Below are positions 6,519-12,379 of a stretch of 30,501 bases of DNA, piece by piece. Source of the stretch: a virus. The stretch's first letter is position 1. Every line of letters begins with the position of its first letter. The stretch is taken from the IMG/VR virus record IMGVR_UViG_3300032116_000925, positions 1-30,501 of that record, one strand, 5' to 3'. The translations under genes were made by a program, and so were the position numbers. A model generated the notes under the pieces. That model had not been told where the DNA came from, ran no database searches, and was given only the letters and a program-made list of their open reading frames with translations.

Positions 6519-6680
6519 AAATCGGTACTACCCTTGCCATGCCCCGCCTAGCCCGGCCCTGCCCCGCCGATCCCTGCCCGCAAATGCCTCTCGCGTGAAA
6601 ACCATTTGCGGGCACGGCCCGCACTGCGCTACTACCCCTGCCCTGCCTGGCCACGCCGAGCATTGCTCAGCGATGCCACG
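6519..6680 (-). repeat. GGC-pentamer RNA element, copy B
   Basis: Non-coding interval between the SSB-like gene and the RAMP-like gene, minus strand. Tract B1 (6679 to 6630) has 10 pentamers, 5 of them NNGGC, and ends AGGGG TAGTA GCGCAGT. Tract B2 (6580 to 6526) has 11 pentamers, 8 of them NNGGC, and ends AAGGG TAGTA CCG. A hairpin spacer lies between. The element ends against AACAACGAGGA and the ATG of the RAMP-like gene, the same arrangement as in copy A. Confidence 0.85.
6575..6623 (-). ncRNA. bistable hairpin spacer of copy B
   Basis: A perfect 12-bp inverted repeat (TGCCCGCAAATG at 6575-6586 and its complement at 6603-6614, 16-nt loop) overlaps a second perfect 7-bp hairpin (TGCGGGC-ACG-GCCCGCA, 6607-6623). 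Only one can form at a time. Compared with copy A, stem positions differ in a compensating way and the large loop keeps TTC followed by GCGAG-purine-GG on the minus strand. No T tract follows either hairpin. Confidence 0.65.
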
Positions 6681-6686
6681 CAATTT

Positions 6687-7097
6687 TTAGAACGGCACGT
6701 CTTGATCGCCAATCGCCGCGAACGGCGACGGCCCCGCTTCCACTTCCCGCGCCGCCGATCCACCGCCACGCGGGAACAGGCCGTTCAGCCGCACGCCGTA
6801 CTTCTCCTGCTCCTCGGCCACGACCGACGCCTGCGCGTCAGCCAGTCGCGCATTCAGCTTCCGCAGCCAGTCGCCGCCGGTGAGGTCGGCCTCGGTTGCG
6901 CCCAATGCTTCGAGACGCTTGCGCGTGTTTCCGAGCGACTTAGGCGTGAGGAACAGATTCGTGCTGCCCTGCGAGTCGTCGGCGAATCGCACTACGACCT
7001 CAAGCGCCTGCGTGCCGTTCTGCCCGAGTTCGACCTTTCGCAGTCCGACGATGCGAACGTCGTACCAGGTTTTGTCCTGTAGGCTTTGCGCGATCAT
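6687..7097 (-). CDS. SSB-like single-stranded DNA-binding protein
   Basis: 136 aa. The start overlaps the recT stop as ATGA. The N-terminal about 60 residues are strand-rich with aromatic and basic positions (DKTWYDVRIVGLRKVEL, EVVVRFADD), compatible with an OB-like fold. The C-terminus is IGDQDVPF, matching the acidic D-x-PF tip with which SSB proteins recruit partner enzymes. Together with the RecT and nuclease genes upstream this fits a phage ssDNA-binding protein. The OB fold itself is inferred; the sequence is not close to E. coli SSB. Confidence 0.6.
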   Translation of the reverse strand: MIAQSLQDKTWYDVRIVGLRKVELGQNGTQALEVVVRFADDSQGSTNLFLTPKSLGNTRKRLEALGATEADLTGGDWLRKLNARLADAQASVVAEEQEKYGVRLNGLFPRGGGSAAREVEAGPSPFAAIGDQDVPF

Positions 7098-7798
7098 TCA
7101 GCGGCCCCCTTGATCTCTGCCAGCTTGTCGGCCAATACGGTGGCGGCTCCCATGCGGGATTCGGTCTCCTCAACCACCGACTGAATCAGCGAGTCGCTGG
7201 TATCCACTGCCGCCCCGCCCGCGACCTCGGATGCGTGGAACGCGTGGAATCGTGACAGCATGCGCGCGAACAGCATCTCGTGGCCGAACTGGTCATAGGT
7301 ACCGGGCTTGTTGTCCTTCCCCCGCGAACGCGCCACCAGACCGCTCCGCGTCGCGTCGTCGAGCGTGTACCGCATCCGCAGCGGTTTGCCAGCTTCGTCG
7401 GTCATGGGCTCGCTCATGAAATAGAAGGCATATTCGCTTGCCTTCTCCGTGTGCTCGACGACCTTCCAGTTGTACCCGCCGCGCCGCAGCAAAACCGCGC
7501 GGCCCTTGTAATGGAGCGCCGGAATCAGCATCCCGCCCTGCGGGATCAAGTGAATGAACTGAAGCGACTGCGCCTCGTTGAATCCGTAGTCGCGACCATA
7601 CATATACTTCAGCTCGATCTGCGGCGCCGGGATGCCCAGCGCCTGCGCCCGCCTCCCCGCCTCGAAGGCGTCGATCCGCAATTGATCGGCGCGGCTCTTG
7701 AGGGTCGCGTCGGTGATGTCATCCAGTAGCGACCGCTTCGGCTGCTCCGGCGCGGCAGCAGGTTGCGCCGCCTGGATCTGTTCTGTGAGTGTGCTCAT
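7094..7798 (-). CDS. recT: RecT-family single-strand annealing protein
   Basis: 234 aa with AAGGAG ahead of the ATG. Features of the RecT core include FIHLIPQGGMLIPALHYKG (about residues 81-99), GGYNWKVVEH, and ARSRGKDNKPGTYDQFGHEM before a conserved FARMLSRF. The family pairs complementary ssDNA and works with a 5'-3' exonuclease, here the gene directly upstream. The C-terminus is Ala/Glu-rich and variable as usual. The downstream SSB-like gene completes a Red-like recombination set acting on replicating phage DNA in the cytoplasm. Confidence 0.85.
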   Translation of the reverse strand: MSTLTEQIQAAQPAAAPEQPKRSLLDDITDATLKSRADQLRIDAFEAGRRAQALGIPAPQIELKYMYGRDYGFNEAQSLQFIHLIPQGGMLIPALHYKGRAVLLRRGGYNWKVVEHTEKASEYAFYFMSEPMTDEAGKPLRMRYTLDDATRSGLVARSRGKDNKPGTYDQFGHEMLFARMLSRFHAFHASEVAGGAAVDTSDSLIQSVVEETESRMGAATVLADKLAEIKGAAE

Positions 7799-7817
7799 TT
7801 ATTACTCCTTTTCCCCG

Positions 7818-8738
7818 TCACGCCGGGAACACGCGGAACGGACGGCTCACGCTCGGCTTCACGACCTTCGCGTAGATGTCCGGGTAAAATTTCTTCAACG
7901 CAACGGTATCCACCCGCTGCGAAACCTGCGGCTTGAACGAAATCCGGTACCCCGGCGCCACCCCGCCTGGTGCGTCCCCGATCATGGCCGCCGCGTCGGC
8001 CTTCAGCGCCTCCATGGCCTCCTCGGCCTCGTCGCGAACGTCGCGCAGGGCGAGATACTCGGCGGCGATACTGCCAAGGCCCGCGATGGTCTCGGCGTCC
8101 TCGTCCACGTCGACACGCTCGAGTAAGGCCGCGCCTTGACACGAGTGACGGTACTCGCACTTCCCACACCGCTTGTCGGTCGCCGGCAGACGATCTGGCT
8201 CCCCGCAGCCGCCGACCATGGCCCAAAATTGAACCGCCATCTCGCGCACCAATTCGTAGGCCGCCGGATCAAACGCGACCTCAAACGTCTCGAACCGCCA
8301 GTTGCTCGGTTCCAGCACCGCGAACGCGCCCCACCGATACCCGCTGAGACCCATATACCACTGGATCTGCAACTGGTAGCTGATCGGTAATCCGTCGCGC
8401 ATGAACGCCCGGAACGCCCGTTCGTTGGCGGTTTTGCACTCGAGCACGCCGGGCCCGCGCTCGTCGCCAACGATCATCCTATCCATGGCCCCAGCTTGCC
8501 AGTCCTCCTCACCAAAGCGTGAACCAGTGCGGCGAACTTTCCGGCCCGTGCGCTCCTGGTACTCCTCGACGATCAATGGCTCAAGCTTGGTGCCGCGGAT
8601 CAGGTGGCCGCGGAACTCAACCTCGTAGTCGGGCTGGATGCCGCGCTTCTGATACCACAACTTGCGGGCGCAGCCGTAGGGCGGGGCGTTGACGATGTGG
8701 CCTAGGTCGCTGCCGCCGATGAATCTAGTCCTGTCCAT
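7818..8738 (-). CDS. YqaJ/Cas4-like PD-(D/E)XK exonuclease with four cysteines
   Basis: 306 aa from the ATG at 8738, which has a strong AGGAGG; a GTG about 22 codons upstream is possible but lacks a site as good. N-terminal GGSDLGHIV is the usual start of the phage YqaJ exonuclease fold. Catalytic residues seen: D86 (GAMDRM), E100 and K102 (LECK), then YQLQIQWYM (121-129). C23 plus C191-x2-C194-x5-C200 match the four-cysteine iron-sulphur signature of Cas4- and AddB-type nucleases. It would resect dsDNA ends to feed RecT. The C-terminal quarter is a helical DEAEEAMEALKADAA segment followed by FKPQVSQRVD. Confidence 0.85.
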   Translation of the reverse strand: MDRTRFIGGSDLGHIVNAPPYGCARKLWYQKRGIQPDYEVEFRGHLIRGTKLEPLIVEEYQERTGRKVRRTGSRFGEEDWQAGAMDRMIVGDERGPGVLECKTANERAFRAFMRDGLPISYQLQIQWYMGLSGYRWGAFAVLEPSNWRFETFEVAFDPAAYELVREMAVQFWAMVGGCGEPDRLPATDKRCGKCEYRHSCQGAALLERVDVDEDAETIAGLGSIAAEYLALRDVRDEAEEAMEALKADAAAMIGDAPGGVAPGYRISFKPQVSQRVDTVALKKFYPDIYAKVVKPSVSRPFRVFPA

Positions 8739-8757
8739 ATTCCTCCTCGTTTCATTT

Positions 8758-8781
8758 GCCCCCGGCTGCTCAACCGGGGGC
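8758..8781 (-). other. GC-rich hairpin upstream of the exonuclease gene
   Basis: Perfect 8-bp inverted repeat GCCCCCGG / CCGGGGGC with an 8-nt loop, about 20 nt before the AGGAGG of the exonuclease gene. No T tract follows on either strand, so it is not a typical intrinsic terminator. It could set mRNA stability or separate expression of the two genes. Confidence 0.55.
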
Positions 8782-8797
8782 TCAGTAGTCGGGTCGT

Positions 8798-9034
8798 TTA
8801 CCACTTGGTGTTTTTCTTTGTGGGGTTCCTCCTGATTAAAATACCGTCCATGGGACGGCTGGCAGTGACGCCAAGGGACCGGCCAGCGGAATCCACGCCG
8901 CCTCTCGTCCGGGTATAATCCGACTTTGAGATCTGGCCGGCCACCTCGCGCCACTGTTTTTCTTGCGCCACCTTGGCCGCGCCGATGGCGATGTAGTGGT
9001 CAATCATCGCCCGTGCTGTTTCGAATGAATCCAT
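8798..9034 (-). CDS. hypothetical protein, 78 aa
   Basis: ATG at 9034 with GGAGGG six bases upstream is preferred over ATG 9085 in the same frame, which has no comparable site and lies inside a hairpin. The product starts MDSFETARAMIDHYIAIGAA and has a basic C-terminus (RRNPTKKNTKW). The first half is a helix with a W; the second is polar and probably flexible. No family recognised. It lies just upstream of the exonuclease and downstream of a structured leader. Confidence 0.55.
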   Translation of the reverse strand: MDSFETARAMIDHYIAIGAAKVAQEKQWREVAGQISKSDYTRTRGGVDSAGRSLGVTASRPMDGILIRRNPTKKNTKW

Positions 9035-9055
9035 GTTGCCCTCCAAACACAAATC

Positions 9056-9158
9056 GGCCGCCCACCCGTGAAGACAGGCGGCCATGCTCAACCCAAGGAG
9101 TGCGCCCTTGCGGGCCTCGTAGGCCTGTCGGCCTCACCGAACGCCGCACGCGGCGTTC
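9056..9158 (-). other. cluster of GC hairpins, candidate structured leader
   Basis: About 100 nt without a convincing gene holding several perfect inverted repeats: GGCCGCC/GGCGGCC (9056-9062 with 9077-9083), a small GCCC-TTGC-GGGC, GGCCT/AGGCC, and a 9-bp repeat GAACGCCGC/GCGGCGTTC (9139-9158) that overlaps the stop codon of the 45-aa gene. Three GGCCT copies occur at short spacing. There is no T tract and no tRNA-like arrangement. It lies directly before the 78-aa gene. Confidence 0.45.
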
Positions 9159-9294
9159 AGCGCGACAGACAGGTGTAGATGTAAACCGCAAGTGCCCAAT
9201 TGAGCACCACCGATAAACTCAGGCCGACAATCAGCGCATCTTTGCCGCGCCGTTCGCGCCGTATCAAACGCTGGTGGACCTCCGGGCGAATCAC
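9157..9294 (-). CDS. small membrane protein, 45 aa
   Basis: GTG at 9294 overlaps the upstream stop as GTGA. A basic N-terminal part (HQRLIRRERRGKD) is followed by one transmembrane helix LIVGLSLSVVLNWALAVYIY. This gives an N-in orientation by the positive-inside rule. Together with the preceding 51-aa membrane protein it forms a pair of tiny membrane proteins behind the regulator gene. Function unknown. The stop codon lies in a perfect hairpin. Confidence 0.55.
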   Translation of the reverse strand: MIRPEVHQRLIRRERRGKDALIVGLSLSVVLNWALAVYIYTCLSR

Positions 9295-9446
9295 TGGCCT
9301 GCCTCCGAGTGCGCGTCGTGCCAAGCGCGGAACATCAGGTAGCCAACCGCCGCCAATCGCACATACAGATGGCCGATGTCGGCCGCCAGCATCACGCCGG
9401 TGGCCACCATTACGGCCACGTGCAACGCGTTCAGCGCGGCAGTCAC
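9291..9446 (-). CDS. small membrane protein, 51 aa
   Basis: GTG at 9446 overlaps the stop of the RHH gene as GTGA, and its own stop overlaps the next start as GTGA. Two hydrophobic stretches can be seen: LHVAVMVATGVMLAADIGHL and VRLAAVGYLMF, separated by few residues, so it may be a helical hairpin in the membrane. The C-terminus is short and polar. No family recognised. The tight overlap on both sides supports it being a real gene. Confidence 0.55.
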   Translation of the reverse strand: MTAALNALHVAVMVATGVMLAADIGHLYVRLAAVGYLMFRAWHDAHSEAGQ

Positions 9447-9604
9447 GCCCGCACCTCATCCAGCGCCGGGACCGACGCGCCCAGCCACTTCAGAACAATC
9501 AGCCGCGCCATGGCGGTCGGCGTAAGCCCGAGGGCGCGGCCAGCAGCAATTAGCTCGCCGTGCGCCTCGGGACTCAGCTTGATGAGTACGTTTCTCTTCT
9601 GCAT
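9443..9604 (-). CDS. ribbon-helix-helix transcription regulator, 53 aa
   Basis: ATG at 9604. The sequence MQKRNVLIKLSPEAHGEL, then GLTPTAMARLIVLKWL, fits the ribbon-helix-helix (Arc/MetJ/CopG) fold: a basic beta strand (residues about 3-9, VLIKL) followed by helix A (11-22), a glycine turn, and helix B (about 29-41). Such proteins are dimers that bind operators through paired strands. It is the first gene of the left operon, and a 9-bp inverted repeat overlaps its start codon, which fits autoregulation. RHH proteins of this size can also be antitoxins, but no toxin partner is visible next to it. Confidence 0.7.
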   Translation of the reverse strand: MQKRNVLIKLSPEAHGELIAAGRALGLTPTAMARLIVLKWLGASVPALDEVRA

Positions 9605-9675
9605 GGTTAGAATTTAGCACAAGCTTCTAACCACAGCGCAACTGTTTTAGTATTAAAATTTATTCAGGCGGAATG
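9604..9675 (-). promoter_or_regulatory. early-operon control region with inverted repeat
   Basis: AT-rich gap unlike its surroundings. A perfect inverted repeat TGGTTAGAA/TTCTAACCA (9604-9612 with 9625-9633) touches the RHH start codon and is a likely operator. Between the arms lies TTTAGCAC, giving GTGCTAA on the minus strand. A possible minus-strand promoter is TTGTTC (9684-9679) with TAAATT (9662-9657) at 16-bp spacing; this is weak. A second small repeat TTTTA/TAAAA lies at 9645-9658. No terminator hairpin is seen for the late genes ending at 9676. Confidence 0.5.
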
Positions 9676-10305
9676 CTAGAACAACGCCGTCCATGCGTAG
9701 GCGTCCGCGGCATCCTTGCGGCAAATCCGCAGCGTGTCCGCCACTCCTGCGCCGCCCTGAACCATCACCACGTATCCCCGCGTCGTGCTATTGCATGTCG
9801 CCTCTGTGCCGGCGCCCCAGATGTGCACCACCGCCTGCACGTTAACGGCGGCCTCCCACGCCGTACCGTTCCACCGAATGCCCTGGCCGACCGTGGCGCT
9901 GTTCTGGTTCAACTGCGCCAGATTAAATTTCACGGTCGGCGTCGGCACGGTCGTGCTGCGGATCGCGCGGATGGTCGTCGCGCCTGTCGGCACCACCCAG
10001 GTCTCCTTCCACCCCGTGCCGCTTGACGGCGCAAAGGTGGCAGTGTACGAGGTGCCGCCCGGCGTGATCTGGTCGTTGGCGTACAGTGTCAGCGAGAAGG
10101 CGCCTGCGGTAACCGTCACGGTCTGCGTCCAACCGGAGAGGGTCACGTTGCCAGAATAAAGCGGCTGCGCCAGTGCGGGCGAGTTCAGCGATACCGTGAC
10201 CGTGCCGCCGAAGGTGCCGCCGAATGGCGTCGTGATCGTGTCGCTGATGGTGGCCGTCTGCGCGAAGGCGGATGCGGCGAAAAGAAATGGGAGTAGGTGT
10301 CTCAT
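9676..10305 (-). CDS. secreted or surface-displayed protein with Sec signal, 209 aa
   Basis: ATG at 10305 overlaps the upstream stop as ATGA; the longer frame extends back through the phosphoesterase gene. The N-terminus MRHLLPFLFAASAFAQTA is a signal peptide with probable cleavage after AFA. The body is Thr/Ser/Gly-rich and strand-forming (GGTVTVSLN, TVTVTAGAFSLTLYAND). The C-terminus has CNSTTRGYVVMV followed by LRICRKDAADAYAWTAL, a Cys-containing module that I associate with bacterial fibre-like proteins. It lies at the end of the late operon. A lysogen surface protein or a host gene captured by the phage are both possible; function is unknown. Confidence 0.65.
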   Translation of the reverse strand: MRHLLPFLFAASAFAQTATISDTITTPFGGTFGGTVTVSLNSPALAQPLYSGNVTLSGWTQTVTVTAGAFSLTLYANDQITPGGTSYTATFAPSSGTGWKETWVVPTGATTIRAIRSTTVPTPTVKFNLAQLNQNSATVGQGIRWNGTAWEAAVNVQAVVHIWGAGTEATCNSTTRGYVVMVQGGAGVADTLRICRKDAADAYAWTALF

Positions 10306-11159
10306 GTGGCTGGCCTGTAGCTGATGTCTAGCGTGACTGCGTTTCGTTCCCGGCGCGGCGTCATCTCGAGCCACCAGCCGCCCAACGGGCGTGCTGCGCG
10401 GCCCTTCTCTATATGGTATCCTTTGCCGCCGCGTTCCTCGGCCTTGTATGTCCCGCTGCGAAGGAACACCTGATTCCGCTGCACGACGCGCCCGAGGTTG
10501 TTCAGGCCGGTCATGACGTTTTCGTCCGCGTTGCGGCGGTGAATGTGTCCGCTGATGTAAATGTCGGCGTCATACTGCCCGCGCGTCCGCGACTGGTCGA
10601 TCATGCCGCGAGTAACCTCGCCGCCGCCGCCGTAGCCGTGGTGATAGTGAAGGACCGTGCTGGTCTGGTGCTTGTTGCCGAGGTCGAACCGGAAGCGGAC
10701 GAAACCCGTAAAAGGCATATGCAGCGCGGGCGAGCCAACCATGCGGAGGTTGTGGACGAGGCGCTCGGCTAGGTCGGTCTGGTGGTGCTGCAGGATCGAG
10801 GCCTCGTGGTTGCCGTCGCTCACCACGGCGATCTGCTTGGCGTAGGGCATATACAGGCCCGTGTGCCAAGAGACCAGCTTGTCGAAGTAATTTCCACCGC
10901 GCATCTCGGGCCTCAGCGCGGCCTCTGACTTGCGCCGATCCCACTTGCCTTCCATGGCGCAGAACGTGTCCCCGAACTTCAGGATGGGCGCGTTCAGTTC
11001 GCGGGCCTCGTCATGGTGCCGCTTGAGTAGCGCCAGGTCGGAATGCGCGTTGTCGGCGTGTTCGTCGGCCATAAGCAGGACCGTAACCTTTTCCGAGGGC
11101 GAGACCTCGAAAAGTATCTCGGCCGCTTGCGAATCCAGCCTCGACACGTTCCAGTTCAT
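10302..11159 (-). CDS. calcineurin-like metallophosphoesterase
   Basis: 285 aa with the metal-ligand motifs in order: DEH (D32, H34), GD (D64), GNH (N117, H118), a histidine-rich HYHH (171-174) and GHIH (H205, H207). This is the dimetal phosphoesterase core, acting on phosphomonoesters, phosphodiesters or nucleotides; the substrate cannot be read from sequence. A polar C-terminal extension follows (WWLEMTPRRERNAV). It sits between a holin and a secreted protein in the late operon, an uncommon place for a nucleic-acid processing enzyme. Start overlaps the holin stop by one base. Confidence 0.85.
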   Translation of the reverse strand: MNWNVSRLDSQAAEILFEVSPSEKVTVLLMADEHADNAHSDLALLKRHHDEARELNAPILKFGDTFCAMEGKWDRRKSEAALRPEMRGGNYFDKLVSWHTGLYMPYAKQIAVVSDGNHEASILQHHQTDLAERLVHNLRMVGSPALHMPFTGFVRFRFDLGNKHQTSTVLHYHHGYGGGGEVTRGMIDQSRTRGQYDADIYISGHIHRRNADENVMTGLNNLGRVVQRNQVFLRSGTYKAEERGGKGYHIEKGRAARPLGGWWLEMTPRRERNAVTLDISYRPAT

Positions 11160-11533
11160 TATTCTTTCTCTTGTAACTGCGCCAATACTTTAGTCAACTT
11201 GGCGGGGATCGGCAGGCCCGCTTTGCCGGCGTTTTCGGCGATCGAGATAAGTTCCGTTAAACAGAACCACCCGGCCACGTACGCGGACAGCTCGACCGGC
11301 ATCGGCTGCACGCTCTCGGCGATCTTTAATGCCACCACCAAAAGCAGCGCGATCGCCTTTTTAACGAATCCTTTTCGGGATGCGTCGGACGACACCGCGC
11401 CATCGCTCCAGGCCAGCAGGAAACCCGTCGCGAAATCCGCCACCTGCAGACCAATCAGTCCCCAGAAAAGCACAGGCATCGATGCCACCACCCCCAGCAG
11501 CGCGCCCGGCAGCGCCACGATCAGCTTTTTCAC
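11159..11533 (-). CDS. phage holin
   Basis: 124 aa with three hydrophobic segments: the N-terminal ALLGVVASMPVLFWGLIGLQ, a middle KAIALLLVVALKIAE, and ELSAYVAGWFCLTELI. Between the first two is the motif DFATGFLLAW...SSDASRKGFVKKA, typical of the holin_4/TcdE-type family (D-x-x-x-G ... S...GxxKK). Holins form inner-membrane lesions that time lysis. The gene overlaps its upstream neighbour as ATGA. No recognisable endolysin lies next to it in this window. Confidence 0.8.
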   Translation of the reverse strand: MKKLIVALPGALLGVVASMPVLFWGLIGLQVADFATGFLLAWSDGAVSSDASRKGFVKKAIALLLVVALKIAESVQPMPVELSAYVAGWFCLTELISIAENAGKAGLPIPAKLTKVLAQLQEKE

Positions 11534-11847
11534 GACGGCTTCACTCCGACGGACTTTTCAATCGACACGAAAAACTGCATCAGGTGCGCCAGCGCTTCAG
11601 TTAGCGCCTCTTCATCCACCACTTTTCTTCCGCAGATCTTTTCAACTTCGGCCGCGATCTGCGGCAGCATCATCGTGGAATAGTGCATCGCCATGCCCAG
11701 CTTCGCGGCGCCGCTTCCGCCGGCCAGCTCAGCGTTGCGAACGCCAGCGTAGATTGTCTGCGCGACCGACTGGAACGGCCCAGGCACGAAAAGCAGCGCA
11801 ATTGGCACGCCGACCTTGCCTATTTTTTTGAGCCACCCCCAAGACAT
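11530..11847 (-). CDS. hypothetical late protein, 105 aa
   Basis: ATG at 11847 shares one base with the upstream stop (TAATG). The N-terminus has a basic amphipathic start (MSWGWLKKIGKVG) followed by a hydrophobic segment VPIALLFVPGPF, so membrane association is likely. The remainder is helical (EKICGRKVVDEEALTEALAHL) and ends near SVGVKPS. It lies immediately before the holin, so an accessory lysis role is plausible, but no family was recognised. Confidence 0.6.
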   Translation of the reverse strand: MSWGWLKKIGKVGVPIALLFVPGPFQSVAQTIYAGVRNAELAGGSGAAKLGMAMHYSTMMLPQIAAEVEKICGRKVVDEEALTEALAHLMQFFVSIEKSVGVKPS

Positions 11848-12278
11848 TAGATTTCCTCCCACGCTCGATTGAACGGCGTGATGGCGGTAAACACGTAGGT
11901 CTTGCCTTTGGCTCGGTACACCTGCCCAAGATACGGCGTGGAGTCGCTGGCTGCGTAGTAGCGCCCCGGCTGGCCGGGCATTGGACCACCTACCGGGCCG
12001 CCAATGGCGTCCTTGTCGGTGCCGTAGGCCTGCAGAAAGCTCTTCGGGTCGATGCTCGACACCAGCCGATCGGTCTGCACGATCCGCATCTCCCACGTAG
12101 GATCGAACGCAAATTGCGCCTCTACCGCAGCCGCCGCCTTCGGCTCGCCGTCTTTCCCGCCATTGGCGGCCCAGTTCCTGCACGCCTGCAGATAATCGTG
12201 CTCCGCCTGCAAATTGATCTTCGCGGCGATTGCCGCGCCCTGTGCCATAAACGATTGCTTTACTTCGTTGAGAAACAT
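11847..12278 (-). CDS. hypothetical late protein, 143 aa
   Basis: ATG at 12278 with GAGGTGG just upstream is preferred; a GTG two codons further up is also in frame. An N-terminal helical half (MFLNEVKQSFMAQGAAIAAK) is followed by a Gly/Pro-rich linker (GGPVGGPMPGQPGRYYA) and a C-terminal strand-rich part YRAKGKTYVFTAITPFNRAW. No catalytic motif was recognised. Position before the lysis genes would allow a lysis or virion role. Function unknown. Confidence 0.6.
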   Translation of the reverse strand: MFLNEVKQSFMAQGAAIAAKINLQAEHDYLQACRNWAANGGKDGEPKAAAAVEAQFAFDPTWEMRIVQTDRLVSSIDPKSFLQAYGTDKDAIGGPVGGPMPGQPGRYYAASDSTPYLGQVYRAKGKTYVFTAITPFNRAWEEI

Positions 12279-12290
12279 ATCCACCTCACC

Positions 12291-12377
12291 TCACCAAGCA
12301 CTAATTACCAGCCAAGCCACGGCCAGGCACATCCCGATGATGCCGAACGCGCACAAATCAATCAAAAACGCGCGCAT
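12291..12377 (-). CDS. single-span membrane peptide, 28 aa
   Basis: ATG at 12377 preceded by GGGAGA. The peptide is essentially one transmembrane helix (LIDLCAFGIIGMCLAVAWLV) with a single N-terminal Arg. It sits in the 90-nt gap between two late genes, starts 3 nt after the upstream stop, and has a good ribosome-binding site. Tiny hydrophobic peptides at this place can be holin partners or antiholins, but this is inference. Confidence 0.45.
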   Translation of the reverse strand: MRAFLIDLCAFGIIGMCLAVAWLVISAW

Positions 12378-12379
12378 AA

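Noticed and set aside
5648-6680. CRISPR array
   Set aside because: Units are 5 nt with no spacers of 25-40 nt and no cas operon; the tracts are tandem and phased.
8914-8919. Perfect TATAAT on the plus strand
   Set aside because: Lies inside a minus-strand gene, has no -35 at usable spacing and no plus-strand gene downstream.
9056-9158. tRNA gene in the hairpin cluster
   Set aside because: No cloverleaf spacing, no TTCGA-type T-arm and no CCA-like end.
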